From Paracoccus sp. MBLB3053 (GTDB lineage: Bacteria > Pseudomonadota > Alphaproteobacteria > Rhodobacterales > Rhodobacteraceae), in assembly GCF_031822435.1 (NCBI RefSeq), contig NZ_JAVQLW010000001.1:2241501-2305500 (forward strand): 64,000 bases of DNA. Reading direction: 5' to 3'. The notes under the pieces were generated by a model. The model was not told the DNA's origin. It ran no database searches and worked only from the letters and a program-made list of their open reading frames with translations. Each line of letters starts with the position of its first letter. Positions within the stretch are counted from its first letter, which is position 1. Shown here in pieces: positions 53,487 through 60,343 of this stretch. The position numbers were made by a program, and so were the translations under genes.

Positions 53487-54472
53487 GGCTCCCTGCGGAT
53501 TTGCGCAGCCTTCTTGACCGGCTCATGCCCATGCATCTCTGCCTCGCCGGTGACGGCAGTATCGTTTCGACCGGAAGAACCCTGCGAAAGCTGATCGGCC
53601 CCGCCAGATCCATGTCGGAATGCCTCCACCTCGACTTGCCGGCCGAATGCGGCATGTCCCAGCATGAAATCGGGGCACTTCTTGGCAGCGGGCGCAGACT
53701 GGTCTTTCGGACAGGACACGCGCCCTGCATAACGCTTATCGGCCACGGTGCCAGCCTTCATGGAGGCACGCTGATTTCCCTGGGTTTCGGCGCCAGCCTC
53801 GTTCCCGCGATCGAAAGCTTCGGTCTCACATCGCTCGATTTCTCGCCTGCGGATCTGACCATGGAATTCCTCTTCCTCCACGAGGCGAACCAGGCGGTGA
53901 TGCGCGAATTGGCACGGCTCAATCGGGGTCTTGAAGAAGCGCGCGAAGCGGCCGAGGTGATGGCCCATACGGATCCGCTGACCGGGCTGCTCAATCGCCG
54001 GGGTTTCGAACTCGCGCTTGCGGGGATCGGACGAAAGGCGTCCCTGAGGTCTTTCGCCCTGGCCCATCTGGACCTTGACAACTTCAAGGAAGTGAATGAC
54101 CGGCACGGCCATGCGGCGGGGGATGAAATCCTGATCCATGTCTCGCAGGCCCTGCGGGCCGAGACCCGCGCAAGCGACCGGCTCGCCCGGGTCGGGGGTG
54201 ACGAATTCCTTCTTCTGTTGAGCGGGCCGGTGAGCCGCGAACAACTCGACGGCTTCGGACATCGGCTGATTGCGCGTATTCGCGAACCATTGATGATCGA
54301 CCACGCGATCTGCAGGGTTTCGGCCAGCATCGGTTTCAGCCTGTCGGAAGAATATGACACGATCGAACTGAGCGAAATGCTGGCCGACGCGGACGCGGCT
54401 CTGTATGAGGCCAAGGAAACAGGGCGGAATTCTCATCGGTTCGCCGCGCTTGGCGCATTCGAAAGGCGTTAG
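53483..54472 (+). CDS. Diguanylate cyclase with N-terminal HNOBA-like domain
   Basis: A 329-residue cytoplasmic protein. Residues about 10-140 resemble HNOBA, the PAS-like domain that follows HNOB in soluble guanylate cyclases (MPMHLCLAGDGSIVSTGRTLRKLIG; IESFGLTSLDFSPADLTMEFLFLHEAN). A short coiled coil (about 140-165) leads to GGDEF (TDPLTGLLNRRGFE; active site GGDEF at 238-242). RxxD (Arg229-Asp232), five residues before GGDEF, is the canonical product-inhibition I-site. It should make c-di-GMP under control of the coupled HNOB protein. Confidence 0.88.
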   Translation: MRLPADLRSLLDRLMPMHLCLAGDGSIVSTGRTLRKLIGPARSMSECLHLDLPAECGMSQHEIGALLGSGRRLVFRTGHAPCITLIGHGASLHGGTLISLGFGASLVPAIESFGLTSLDFSPADLTMEFLFLHEANQAVMRELARLNRGLEEAREAAEVMAHTDPLTGLLNRRGFELALAGIGRKASLRSFALAHLDLDNFKEVNDRHGHAAGDEILIHVSQALRAETRASDRLARVGGDEFLLLLSGPVSREQLDGFGHRLIARIREPLMIDHAICRVSASIGFSLSEEYDTIELSEMLADADAALYEAKETGRNSHRFAALGAFERR

Positions 54473-54537
54473 ACAGGTCACGAGCTGGGGGTTGCGTCTT
54501 GACGGGCCGGGGCATGCTGCCATAGGTCAGTGTCGGC

Positions 54538-54613
54538 GGGCGTGTAGCTCAACGGTTAGAGCAGGGCGCTCATAACGCCTTGGTTGGGGGTTCGAATCCC
54601 TCCGCGCCTACCA
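54538..54613 (+). tRNA. tRNA with CAT anticodon (elongator Met, possibly Ile2)
   Basis: A 76-nt cloverleaf with acceptor GGGCGTG/CGCGCCT (two G-U pairs), D-arm GCTC/GAGC, anticodon stem GGGCG/CGCCT with loop CTCATAA, T-arm GGGGG-TTCGAAT-CCCTC and an encoded CCA end. CAT can be elongator Met, or Ile if the C is lysidine-modified, and identity elements do not settle it by eye. An integrase gene begins the element just downstream. Confidence 0.93.
54590..54613. other. Probable attachment site (attL) at the 3' end of the tRNA
   Basis: A tyrosine integrase gene reads toward, and ends 65 bp from, the 3' end of an intact tRNA gene. This is the usual arrangement at one end of a tRNA-inserted element. 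The shared core is expected within the T-arm and acceptor 3' half. The matching copy would lie beyond the window, so the core length cannot be set. Confidence 0.5.
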
Positions 54614-54647
54614 GTATCCCGCGTTTGCCCAGCAATTGCTGACGAAA

Positions 54648-54676
54648 GTGTCCCGCAAATTAGGGCTGCGGGACAC
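54648..54676 (-). terminator. Terminator after the integrase gene
   Basis: A perfect 10-bp stem GTGTCCCGCA/TGCGGGACAC with a 9-base loop begins 2 bases after the integrase stop and is followed by TTT on the minus strand. It keeps leftward element transcription from entering the tRNA. Confidence 0.8.
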
Positions 54677-54677
54677 C

Positions 54678-55754
54678 TTACCAATCCAGGGCCGCCAAAA
54701 TCTGCATCGCATCGCCCGCCATGGCCCGGCGCTGCGCCCCTTTCGTGTAGATCTCCGACGTCTTCGCCTGGGAGTGCGCCATGATCGCCATGATCTGGTG
54801 CTGACTGCATCCAGCCTCGGCCAGGAGCTCGGCAACAGCCTTGCGGATGCCATGAGACGACTTGCCGACGACGCCTGCGGCCGCGCACCACTTCTGTATC
54901 CGATTGCGCAGGCTTTCCGGCGTCGCGAAAGGCTTCCCGTAGTCTGTGAGCAGATAGGATGTTCCGACGATCTTCACCGCGCGGGTGGCCGCGAAGAGCG
55001 GGGGGAGCATCGGAATCGTTACCAGGGCCGATCCCTTCTTTCGAGGTTGCCATTCGAGCCAGGTTTGCCCGCTGCGCTGTATCTCGCAATCGCGACCAAG
55101 CCAGATCGCATCCCCAATTCGGCAAGCAGTGAACATTTGCAACGTCAGCCAAAGGTGGGCCGTGGTTCCGCGCGGGTGTTTCGCCTTGAAGCGCTTCAGG
55201 TCGTCGGCGGTCCACGGTTTTGCACCGCCTCGGGGCTGGTGGATTTTGGCGACGCCCTCGGCGGGGTTGTGCGAGATTTCCGACCGCTCGATTGCCCATG
55301 CATACATCGCGCGGCATGACTTCATAAGGTTGTCGGCCTCGCCCGGCGTAGCTGACCATGCGTCTCTCACGCGCACGAAGGCGGCTTGCGGCGCATCCAT
55401 GGACAGATCGCCATAGCGGCCGTCCTCGTCGACATAATCGCAAAGACGGCGAAGCATCGAGCGCCGCTGCTTGAGGGTGAGGGGTGACGCGAGCTTGGCT
55501 TGGACGAGCCTTTCGAGGTTGTCCAAATAGCCCTTGGCCAGCCAATCCAGAGATTTGCGCACGGGTTCCGGTCTGACATCGGGACGCCAGTCTGCGCCCG
55601 CGCGTGCGGCGTGGTAGTAATTCGCGAAATCTCGGTCATCTGGCCCGACGGGGATAGAGACGCGCCGGGTTTTGTGGCCCTCGACGCGGACGCGATACCG
55701 CAGCGCCCCGTTGCGATGTTTTTCAATGAGTAGGCCGGGATAGTTCACGCGCAT
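54678..55754 (-). CDS. int: Tyrosine-type integrase/recombinase
   Basis: A 358-residue phage-type integrase. It has an N-terminal arm-type and core-binding region, then the catalytic domain with Arg212 (FTACRIGDAIWLG), His301-x-x-Arg304 (SSHGIRKAVAEL), His327 and the nucleophile Tyr336 (MAHSQAKTSEIYTKG). All catalytic residues are present. The start MRVNYPG at 55754 lies one base after the stop of the preceding small gene. It catalyses site-specific insertion into the adjacent tRNA. Confidence 0.94.
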   Translation of the reverse strand: MRVNYPGLLIEKHRNGALRYRVRVEGHKTRRVSIPVGPDDRDFANYYHAARAGADWRPDVRPEPVRKSLDWLAKGYLDNLERLVQAKLASPLTLKQRRSMLRRLCDYVDEDGRYGDLSMDAPQAAFVRVRDAWSATPGEADNLMKSCRAMYAWAIERSEISHNPAEGVAKIHQPRGGAKPWTADDLKRFKAKHPRGTTAHLWLTLQMFTACRIGDAIWLGRDCEIQRSGQTWLEWQPRKKGSALVTIPMLPPLFAATRAVKIVGTSYLLTDYGKPFATPESLRNRIQKWCAAAGVVGKSSHGIRKAVAELLAEAGCSQHQIMAIMAHSQAKTSEIYTKGAQRRAMAGDAMQILAALDW

Positions 55755-55755
55755 T

Positions 55756-55944
55756 TCAGCTGATCTTCGACCACTGTTTCGGCCCTTTAGCCTGCGCGGG
55801 TTCGGCAGGTTTGTCCATCTCTGGCGCCGTGATGATGATCCGCCCTTCTGGCGTGACCTCCATTCTACCCACGGCCAGGCCAGCACCTTGCCACGCGGCA
55901 AGTGCGCGGCGCATCGCAGCATCAGTCGCCCTGGGTGCGCCCAT
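55756..55944 (-). CDS. Small phage protein, unknown function (62 aa)
   Basis: It begins MGAPRATDAAMRRALAAWQGAG and contains a helix followed by a short beta hairpin (VGRMEVTPEGRIIITA). GGAGGT precedes the ATG, and it overlaps the upstream gene at ATGA. The position just before the integrase would suit an excisionase or recombination directionality factor, but the sequence is not diagnostic. Confidence 0.65.
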   Translation of the reverse strand: MGAPRATDAAMRRALAAWQGAGLAVGRMEVTPEGRIIITAPEMDKPAEPAQAKGPKQWSKIS

Positions 55945-56117
55945 CACTCGACCTCCCTCTGCGTGAAGCCGACGAAGTGGTGATTGCTGCCATCCTCGGC
56001 TGCCAGCAGGTTGACCAAGGTTGCGTTGTGACCGAGAGCTTCGAAAGCGCGGTGCATGACGCCCGACGACTCGCACAGGACGTCGGCTCGAAGCGGCTGT
56101 GGAGAATGAAAAGTCAT
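55944..56117 (-). CDS. Small phage protein, unknown function (57 aa)
   Basis: It starts MTFHSPQPLRADVLC at 56117 with ATGA overlaps at both ends of the gene, the layout expected of a real member of this operon. It contains SSGVMHRAFEALGHNATLVNLLAAEDGSNHHFVGF, which reads like a small alpha-beta domain. No family is recognised. The 4-base overlaps are the main evidence that it is translated. Confidence 0.55.
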   Translation of the reverse strand: MTFHSPQPLRADVLCESSGVMHRAFEALGHNATLVNLLAAEDGSNHHFVGFTQREVE

Positions 56118-57085
56118 TCGCAAAGCCCATAATGAGATGAACAGGATAGGCCATCGACCTCTTGGTCGATGATCCAGGAGAATTGCTTGCCGCCCCGATC
56201 CGTGCGCGCCCATTCCGCGACAGCATGGGCGCGGGGATATTGCTCACCTCCCCGATGGCCGGTGACGCCGCTGCGCGCCATTGATGCGCCTTCCGGCGTT
56301 GTGTCGCCGGCGAAAAACGTCGCGGCGCCGCGCTTCGACGCCTCGGCGCAGATCGCCTCCCATTCCGCGATGCGGTCGAAAGCCTCGGGGAACCGCGTGG
56401 CAATTGCGCGTAGCTCAGGTTTGCTGGCGTTGATGCAGGGGAAGCAGCCGACACGCGACATACCTTGAAGATAAAGCGGATTCGGCTCGAGGCCGCAGGC
56501 GGCTGCATAGCTGAACACATTCCCAGCCGACCAATGGATCAGCGGGCGATAGAACCGCATGATGTGCAGTCCGGGAGTCCGCACCGTCTGCCACATGGGC
56601 GAATTGCGGCGCGCGAGGCTTTCGGCCCGGCGAACGCCAAGCCATTGAATGACTGGCCCGGCGCAGCGCGCAGGCTCGATCACCTGCGATCCGATGACCT
56701 CGGATTTCAAGAACTCGGTGCAGAACTGCGCCCGGCGCGACGGGAAGCGGCCCTTCCACATGCATAGATCGAGAAACGGGATCCCGGTCGGATGCAGTAC
56801 GGCAAGGGCGCGCTCGATCACATCGGCGGGTACGCCATGCTCGGGCCATTTGGCAGCGACAAAAGCGCGCTTCTTCGCCATGCGCTCGGTGAAGTCGGCC
56901 TTGAACATCTCGACAGTCGGCCCGCCCGTGCGCTCGCCCAGCGACAAGGCATAGGCGATGGTGTCGGGATGCTCATTGCCGGTGTCGGCCATGACCGCGC
57001 GGAAAGGCACGCCCCGCTCCAGCGCGAGCAGGTAAGTCGCGGTGCTGTCCTTGCCGCCGCTGATATTGACGATGTGGTTCGTCAC
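56114..57085 (-). CDS. Phosphoadenosine-phosphosulfate-reductase-like PP-loop ATPase
   Basis: A 323-residue protein of the adenine nucleotide alpha-hydrolase superfamily. The PP-loop SGGKDSTATYLLA is at residues 9-21, with the second-strand motif MADTGNEHPDTIAYA and the PAPS-reductase-like block QFCTEFLKSEVI. A later QWLGVRRAESLARRN follows, and the cluster CFPCIN offers a CxxC. Phages often carry such genes, where they may serve DNA or RNA thio-modification or sulfur metabolism rather than assimilatory sulfate reduction. No dnd, ssp or other modification partners are visible in the window. Confidence 0.85.
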   Translation of the reverse strand: MTNHIVNISGGKDSTATYLLALERGVPFRAVMADTGNEHPDTIAYALSLGERTGGPTVEMFKADFTERMAKKRAFVAAKWPEHGVPADVIERALAVLHPTGIPFLDLCMWKGRFPSRRAQFCTEFLKSEVIGSQVIEPARCAGPVIQWLGVRRAESLARRNSPMWQTVRTPGLHIMRFYRPLIHWSAGNVFSYAAACGLEPNPLYLQGMSRVGCFPCINASKPELRAIATRFPEAFDRIAEWEAICAEASKRGAATFFAGDTTPEGASMARSGVTGHRGGEQYPRAHAVAEWARTDRGGKQFSWIIDQEVDGLSCSSHYGLCE

Positions 57086-57390
57086 ACCGCTTCTTCCCGA
57101 CCCGACAGATGTCGATCAATAAACCGACGCGCCTCAACCACCGGCACAGTCGCGGTGGGTGTGGTGGCGGGCTCAATTGCGTCGGCCTGCGATAGGGTGG
57201 CCAACACCTCGTCCAATGCGGCGTTGTGGGCCTCGTCCTCGATGCTGAGCGGGTGGCCATGGGCATGTCGGCGCAGACGCTTGATCTGGATGGCGATGCC
57301 GTCCTGGTGCCTTCTGGGGGCTAGGTGCGCTTCGCCCTGCCACGAAACATATGGGCTGATCTGAACTGTGATGATCCGGGTTGATGCGTT
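57082..57390 (-). CDS. Phage protein of unknown function (102 aa)
   Basis: It begins MNASTRIITVQISPYVSWQGEAHL, a beta-rich start, and continues into a helical, acidic and Thr/Ala-rich second half with VVEARRFIDRHLSG near the end. The start at 57390 overlaps the stop of the preceding gene, and its stop overlaps the PAPS-reductase-like start (ATGA), so it is co-translated in the leftward operon. No family recognised. Confidence 0.65.
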   Translation of the reverse strand, partial: NASTRIITVQISPYVSWQGEAHLAPRRHQDGIAIQIKRLRRHAHGHPLSIEDEAHNAALDEVLATLSQADAIEPATTPTATVPVVEARRFIDRHLSGREEAV

Positions 57391-57680
57391 CATGAGAATC
57401 GAACTCCCGTGATGCGGGTGGCGCCGGGATCGGCCTCGGCGCAGAACTGCCACTGTCCATCACCGTCGATGAAGTTCGGATCGGCCTGGCGGATCCAGAG
57501 CGACTGGACTTCGAACTCCTCGAGCGCGAGAGCATCCTCGCCGAGGCCAGCGTAATAGCTCGCAGCCTCGGCGATCCTCTCGGCCGTGATGGTCTGCGGC
57601 GGGACTTCGCCCCAGGCGAAGCATGCCTGCGGATAGCCATCGGCATCCGTGAAGAATTCCAATCGATGCGCAGTGTTCAT
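57390..57680 (-). CDS. Phage protein of unknown function (96 aa)
   Basis: It starts MNTAHRLEFFTDADGYPQACFAWGEVPP at 57680, where GGAGAG sits 7 bases upstream. A longer in-frame start at 57755 lacks a ribosome binding site. It is acidic, with EEFEVQSLWIRQADPNFIDGDGQWQFCAEADPG near the C-terminus. A compact alpha-beta domain is likely, and no family is recognised. It is coupled to the 102-residue gene by a one-base overlap. Confidence 0.65.
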   Translation of the reverse strand: MNTAHRLEFFTDADGYPQACFAWGEVPPQTITAERIAEAASYYAGLGEDALALEEFEVQSLWIRQADPNFIDGDGQWQFCAEADPGATRITGVRFS

Positions 57681-57866
57681 GCGGTCTCTCCAGACTTCTG
57701 GGATCGATTGTCCCTGTTCGAGCAGCCCGGGCAGCTCAGGCACTTCTGGGCTCATCCCGTTGATTGAAAATGCCCCCGGCTCAGAAGATGGCCGGGGGCC
57801 AGTGGATCCGGCGGGACAGTCAGATGCCGGATCGAGCATGAAGGCATGTGGGGTTCGGGCGCCGGG

Positions 57867-58076
57867 CTATCGGCCCGGGCCCGCCAGATTGGCCGCGCGG
57901 TGGCGCTGCGTGACCCTTATTCCGTGCTGAGAGGCGAGGATGAGGAAGGCAAGCCGACGGAAGGTCTCGGGCAGCGTCGCGGCCAGATTGGGATCGCAAA
58001 TAACGGCGCGCGCATCGGCGATGGCACGTGGTGTGGCGGGAAGGGATGTCGTCTGGGGTAGTGAATGGGTCTGCAT
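57867..58076 (-). CDS. Small phage protein, unknown function (69 aa)
   Basis: Probably the first gene of the leftward operon. The ATG at 58076 has GGAG 7 bases upstream. Earlier in-frame starts at 58088 and 58145 are possible. The product contains PRAIADARAVICDPNLAATLPETFRRLAFLILASQHG, mostly helical. No family recognised. Confidence 0.5.
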   Translation of the reverse strand: MQTHSLPQTTSLPATPRAIADARAVICDPNLAATLPETFRRLAFLILASQHGIRVTQRHRAANLAGPGR

Positions 58077-58109
58077 CTCGAGCTCCATCCAAGGGTTGAG
58101 GATGGGATC

Positions 58110-58138
58110 AAGTTGTGTCAGTAAATCTGAAATGTCAA
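58110..58138 (-). promoter_or_regulatory. Candidate promoter of the leftward element operon
   Basis: On the minus strand, a consensus -35 TTGACA (58138-58133) is followed after 17 bases by the weak -10 CAACTT (58115-58110). Three copies of TGTCA (58116, 58133, 58147) and a short palindrome TGATCT/AGATCA (58167-58183) cluster in this AT-rich stretch and could bind the repressor. Confidence 0.4.
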
Positions 58139-58442
58139 TTAGCACATGTCAGAAAACATGAAATATTGATCTGAGAAAGATCATGCCTCTCGGCCTGGCA
58201 CGAGAGCGCGAGGTTTTCAAAGTCGCTTTAGGGGAAGAATCGCTGATGGCCCTTATTGGAAAGACCAAAGGCGATCAAGCCATTGGCCTGGCCAGGCTCA
58301 CGGGCGGTCGCCCGTGGCCGTCGGCAATGACAGGTTGCTGAGGTTGGATCGCTTATTCGTCGCAGAAGTTGACGCGCCTCATGGTCAGTTCACTGACCCG
58401 CGGCCTCAATCACTTTTCCTATATTGTTGTCCAGGAGGACGG
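58139..58442. other. Intergenic stretch between the leftward operon and the repressor
   Basis: About 300 bp with no supported gene. Its left end is AT-rich and looks regulatory (see the leftward promoter). The rest shows nothing recognisable. Confidence 0.5.
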
Positions 58443-58598
58443 ATGTCCAAGTTTATGCATTTGATTGCCCGCATCGCAAAGCGCCGCGGAGTCAACTTGA
58501 ACTTTCTCTTTGATCCCATTCATTTTTTGCGACTTCTAACGCTGGAAATAACTTCTCTTGCACATCGCCTGGGAGCTGGGAGAAATCGCCGTTCATGA
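58443..58598 (+). CDS. Possible small phage ORF (51 aa), antisense to the repressor 3' end
   Basis: An ATG with GGAGGA close upstream opens a frame starting MSKFMHLIARIAKRRG. Its second half overlaps the repressor gene on the other strand by about 107 bp. The ribosome binding site is good and the N-terminal part basic and helical, but the overlap and lack of family make it doubtful. Confidence 0.25.
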   Translation: MSKFMHLIARIAKRRGVNLNFLFDPIHFLRLLTLEITSLAHRLGAGRNRRS

Positions 58599-58833
58599 TG
58601 AAGTTAAAGTCTATCCGGTGCGATCGGTAAAGGTACTTCATCACGTCCCGATTGGGGTATGTCGAGCCTGAAAGGGCATTGCTCAGGACGGTCCGCGATA
58701 TCTTCGCGGCCCGCGCGAATTCTTGAAGCTGAGGGATCCCAGTGGCCAGGAATGCCGCGCGCAGGCGTATAGCAGTTGCGGCCAGCCCCATGTCGTTCAG
58801 GTGGGCAAGCTTGGTTTTCGTCTCTATGTCCAT
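58492..58833 (-). CDS. HTH repressor-like protein (CI position)
   Basis: A 113-residue DNA-binding protein. The helix-turn-helix is QLQEFARAAKISRTVLSNALSGSTYPNRDVMKYL (about residues 37-70). It is preceded by a helical N-terminus and followed by an acidic tail without a LexA/CI protease domain. The start MDIETKT at 58833 lies 7 bases downstream of a good -10 element, so its mRNA may be leaderless. It is divergent from a Cro-like gene, the classic lysogeny-switch layout. Confidence 0.78.
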   Translation of the reverse strand: MDIETKTKLAHLNDMGLAATAIRLRAAFLATGIPQLQEFARAAKISRTVLSNALSGSTYPNRDVMKYLYRSHRIDFNFIMNGDFSQLPGDVQEKLFPALEVAKNEWDQRESSS

Positions 58834-58839
58834 GCCGGC

Positions 58840-58867
58840 ATTATCGCTTGACTTCAGAATTTGTGAA
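58840..58867 (-). promoter_or_regulatory. Repressor promoter
   Basis: On the minus strand, -35 TTCACA (58867-58862) and -10 GATAAT (58845-58840) are separated by 16 bases. The expected transcription start coincides with the ATG at 58833. Confidence 0.6.
58853..58867. promoter_or_regulatory. Operator-like 15-bp pseudo-palindrome
   Basis: TTCAGAATTTGTGAA is symmetric about its central base, with six of seven half-site positions matching. It covers the -35 of the repressor promoter and lies between the divergent regulators, the expected place for a CI/Cro operator. Confidence 0.55.
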
Positions 58868-58920
58868 TTGCGGGTCGTCTGAACCTTGACGCGCCAGAAA
58901 ATCTGACGCAGCTTGTCGGC

Positions 58921-59223
58921 ATGGATCAGACTATCCCCCCCTCTGTCTCTTCGATCTGTAAGGCTCTTGGCCGGCGTGAGATTGCCACGGCGATCGGCGT
59001 CCGTGTCACGGCCGTCAGTAATGCTGTGACCGACGGTTGTTTTTCGGCCCGTTGGTTCGACGTCATCGAGCGCATGTGCCTGGACGCGGGTATCGACTGC
59101 CCCCGGCACCTGTTCTCGTTCGTCGGAAGAGATGGTGGGGTTGCGTCTGGAGCCAGTCAACCGACCGCGCAGACGGTCCCAAATCCCGAGATTTCCCATG
59201 TCCCAACCTCACAGCACTCGTGA
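58921..59223 (+). CDS. Cro/YdaS-like HTH protein
   Basis: A 100-residue protein with a helix-turn-helix near the N-terminus: SICKALGRREIATAIGVRVTAVSNAVTDGCFSARWFDVIERM (about 10-52), as in Cro and YdaS antitoxin-like regulators. A Ser/Pro/Thr-rich tail follows. It is the first rightward gene of the element and is divergent from the repressor. Its 3' end overlaps the next gene by 26 bp. Confidence 0.75.
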   Translation: MDQTIPPSVSSICKALGRREIATAIGVRVTAVSNAVTDGCFSARWFDVIERMCLDAGIDCPRHLFSFVGRDGGVASGASQPTAQTVPNPEISHVPTSQHS

Positions 59224-59530
59224 ACGGAAGTCAGCTTCCCACGGCCTAGGCCAAATGTCCCGTGAAAGGGCGTTTGACAGAAGGCGCTCGGCCCCGGCGA
59301 TCCGCCGCGGTCATATCCATGCCATCAACCGTGATGCGTTCATGCGACGCTGGTCACACCTGATGATCGCCAGTTTTGGCTCGCGCGAGGAATGCGCCGT
59401 GCATTTCGGCGTCACCTTCCAGACCGCCTGCAACTGGTTCGACGGTATGTGTCGCCCCTATGGCGACATCGTCGATTACGCGGTCGAAACCCTGCCGCGC
59501 TACGCCGAGATCATGCGGGGCCGGTCATGA
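59198..59530 (+). CDS. Phage protein with HTH-like segment (110 aa)
   Basis: A basic N-terminal region (MSQPHSTRERK...) is followed by MIASFGSREECAVHFGVTFQTACNWFDGMCRPYGDIVDYAVETLPRYAEIMRG. This reads as a helix-turn-helix of the kind used to bind DNA in early phage regulators. The start could also be the ATG at 59321 or nearby Met codons. It ends in an ATGA overlap with the next gene. Confidence 0.6.
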   Translation: MSQPHSTRERKSASHGLGQMSRERAFDRRRSAPAIRRGHIHAINRDAFMRRWSHLMIASFGSREECAVHFGVTFQTACNWFDGMCRPYGDIVDYAVETLPRYAEIMRGRS

Positions 59531-59667
59531 GAAAACCTGAACCCGAAATGCTTCTCGGCGCCCGGTTCGTTCGAAACTCCGAGCCCAATGACGAGAACGA
59601 AAGGCTGATCAAGCACCTGAGTGCCGGTCAGCCGATGGCGATCCGCTTTCTGGAGGTCGATTCGTGA
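59527..59667 (+). CDS. Small phage protein, unknown function (46 aa)
   Basis: It starts MRKPEPEMLLGARF at the ATGA overlap with the preceding gene and ends IRFLEVDS. It is short and charged (NDENERLIKHLS), and translation is supported mainly by coupling. No family recognised. Confidence 0.5.
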   Translation: MRKPEPEMLLGARFVRNSEPNDENERLIKHLSAGQPMAIRFLEVDS

Positions 59668-59988
59668 TCTGCGGGCTTTCAGGATGCCCGGGGCGGGGGA
59701 GTGGTGGGGCGGCACGGCCTGACCGCGAGTAACCCGCTGCGATTCTGTCCGCTTCGGGCGAAGCGAAGGGAAGCGGAATCGTGGAATCCTGCGGCTGGCC
59801 CGGCCGAGAGCCGTTCTGCCGACGGCGGGGCAAAAATATCACCGGCCTCCTCCTCCGTTCGGGCCGGTGATGAGGGCGCGGCGCCTCCTCCCATCTTGCC
59901 GCCGCGCCCAACCGTTTCGCGAAACCTGGGAGAGCACATGGAACATGTCTTGAATCTATCAAAAGCCAGGCGCGCAGGGACGCAGACA
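59668..59988. other. Stretch of about 320 bp without a supported gene inside the element
   Basis: It contains the U-tract terminator at 59833-59870 for the leftward gene to its right. A plus-strand open frame from 59701 is low-complexity and is rejected. Nothing else is seen. Confidence 0.5.
59833..59870 (-). terminator. Intrinsic terminator with U-tract for the leftward moron-like gene
   Basis: On the minus strand, the perfect 9-bp stem TCACCGGCC/GGCCGGTGA with a 14-base loop is followed by TATTTTTG. This is the most canonical intrinsic terminator in the window, and it works only in the leftward direction. Confidence 0.85.
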
Positions 59989-60267
59989 CTACCGGGGCTT
60001 TCCCTTCAACTTCTTCTCGGCTTGCGCAGCGAGTTCCAGAAGACGACGGCCGAGATCTGCGGCCTGAGGCGCGCTTATCGCGAACTGGTAAATCTGATTC
60101 TCGGGAACCAGCCCGTCGGCGGTCGACCAGCTTTCGTGAAAGAGGCGGACTATGACGGCAAGGCCCTGGTCGCCTTCTCCAAGGGCGTTGGAAAAGCTGT
60201 CCACCGAAATGGCCACCGGGCTCTCGTCGTGGACATCGACGATCAATCCATTTCGCACCGTAAACAC
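59989..60267 (-). CDS. Moron-like phage protein of unknown function (92 aa)
   Basis: The start is assigned to GTG 60267, which has GGAG 6 bases upstream. A TTG at 60279 is the outer limit. The product begins MFTVRNGLIVDVHDESPVAISVD, contains VIVRLFHESWSTADGLVPENQIYQFAIS, and ends in a helical basic tail (LLELAAQAEKKLKGKPR). The amino-acid pattern looks natural, unlike the overlapping plus-strand frame. The gene runs against all neighbours and is followed by its own U-tract terminator. No family recognised. Confidence 0.62.
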   Translation of the reverse strand: MFTVRNGLIVDVHDESPVAISVDSFSNALGEGDQGLAVIVRLFHESWSTADGLVPENQIYQFAISAPQAADLGRRLLELAAQAEKKLKGKPR

Positions 60268-60343
60268 GCGGCACTCCAATATCTTACAAAGTTTCGCTCT
60301 GCGATCAGACAGGGCCGGATCACCAGAAAATGCGAGGTCGGCA

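Noticed and set aside
54538..54613. Initiator tRNA-Met
   Set aside because: The D-arm, the paired first base (G1-U72) and the CTCATAA loop without three G-C pairs flanking it do not match initiator features, so elongator Met or Ile2 is preferred.
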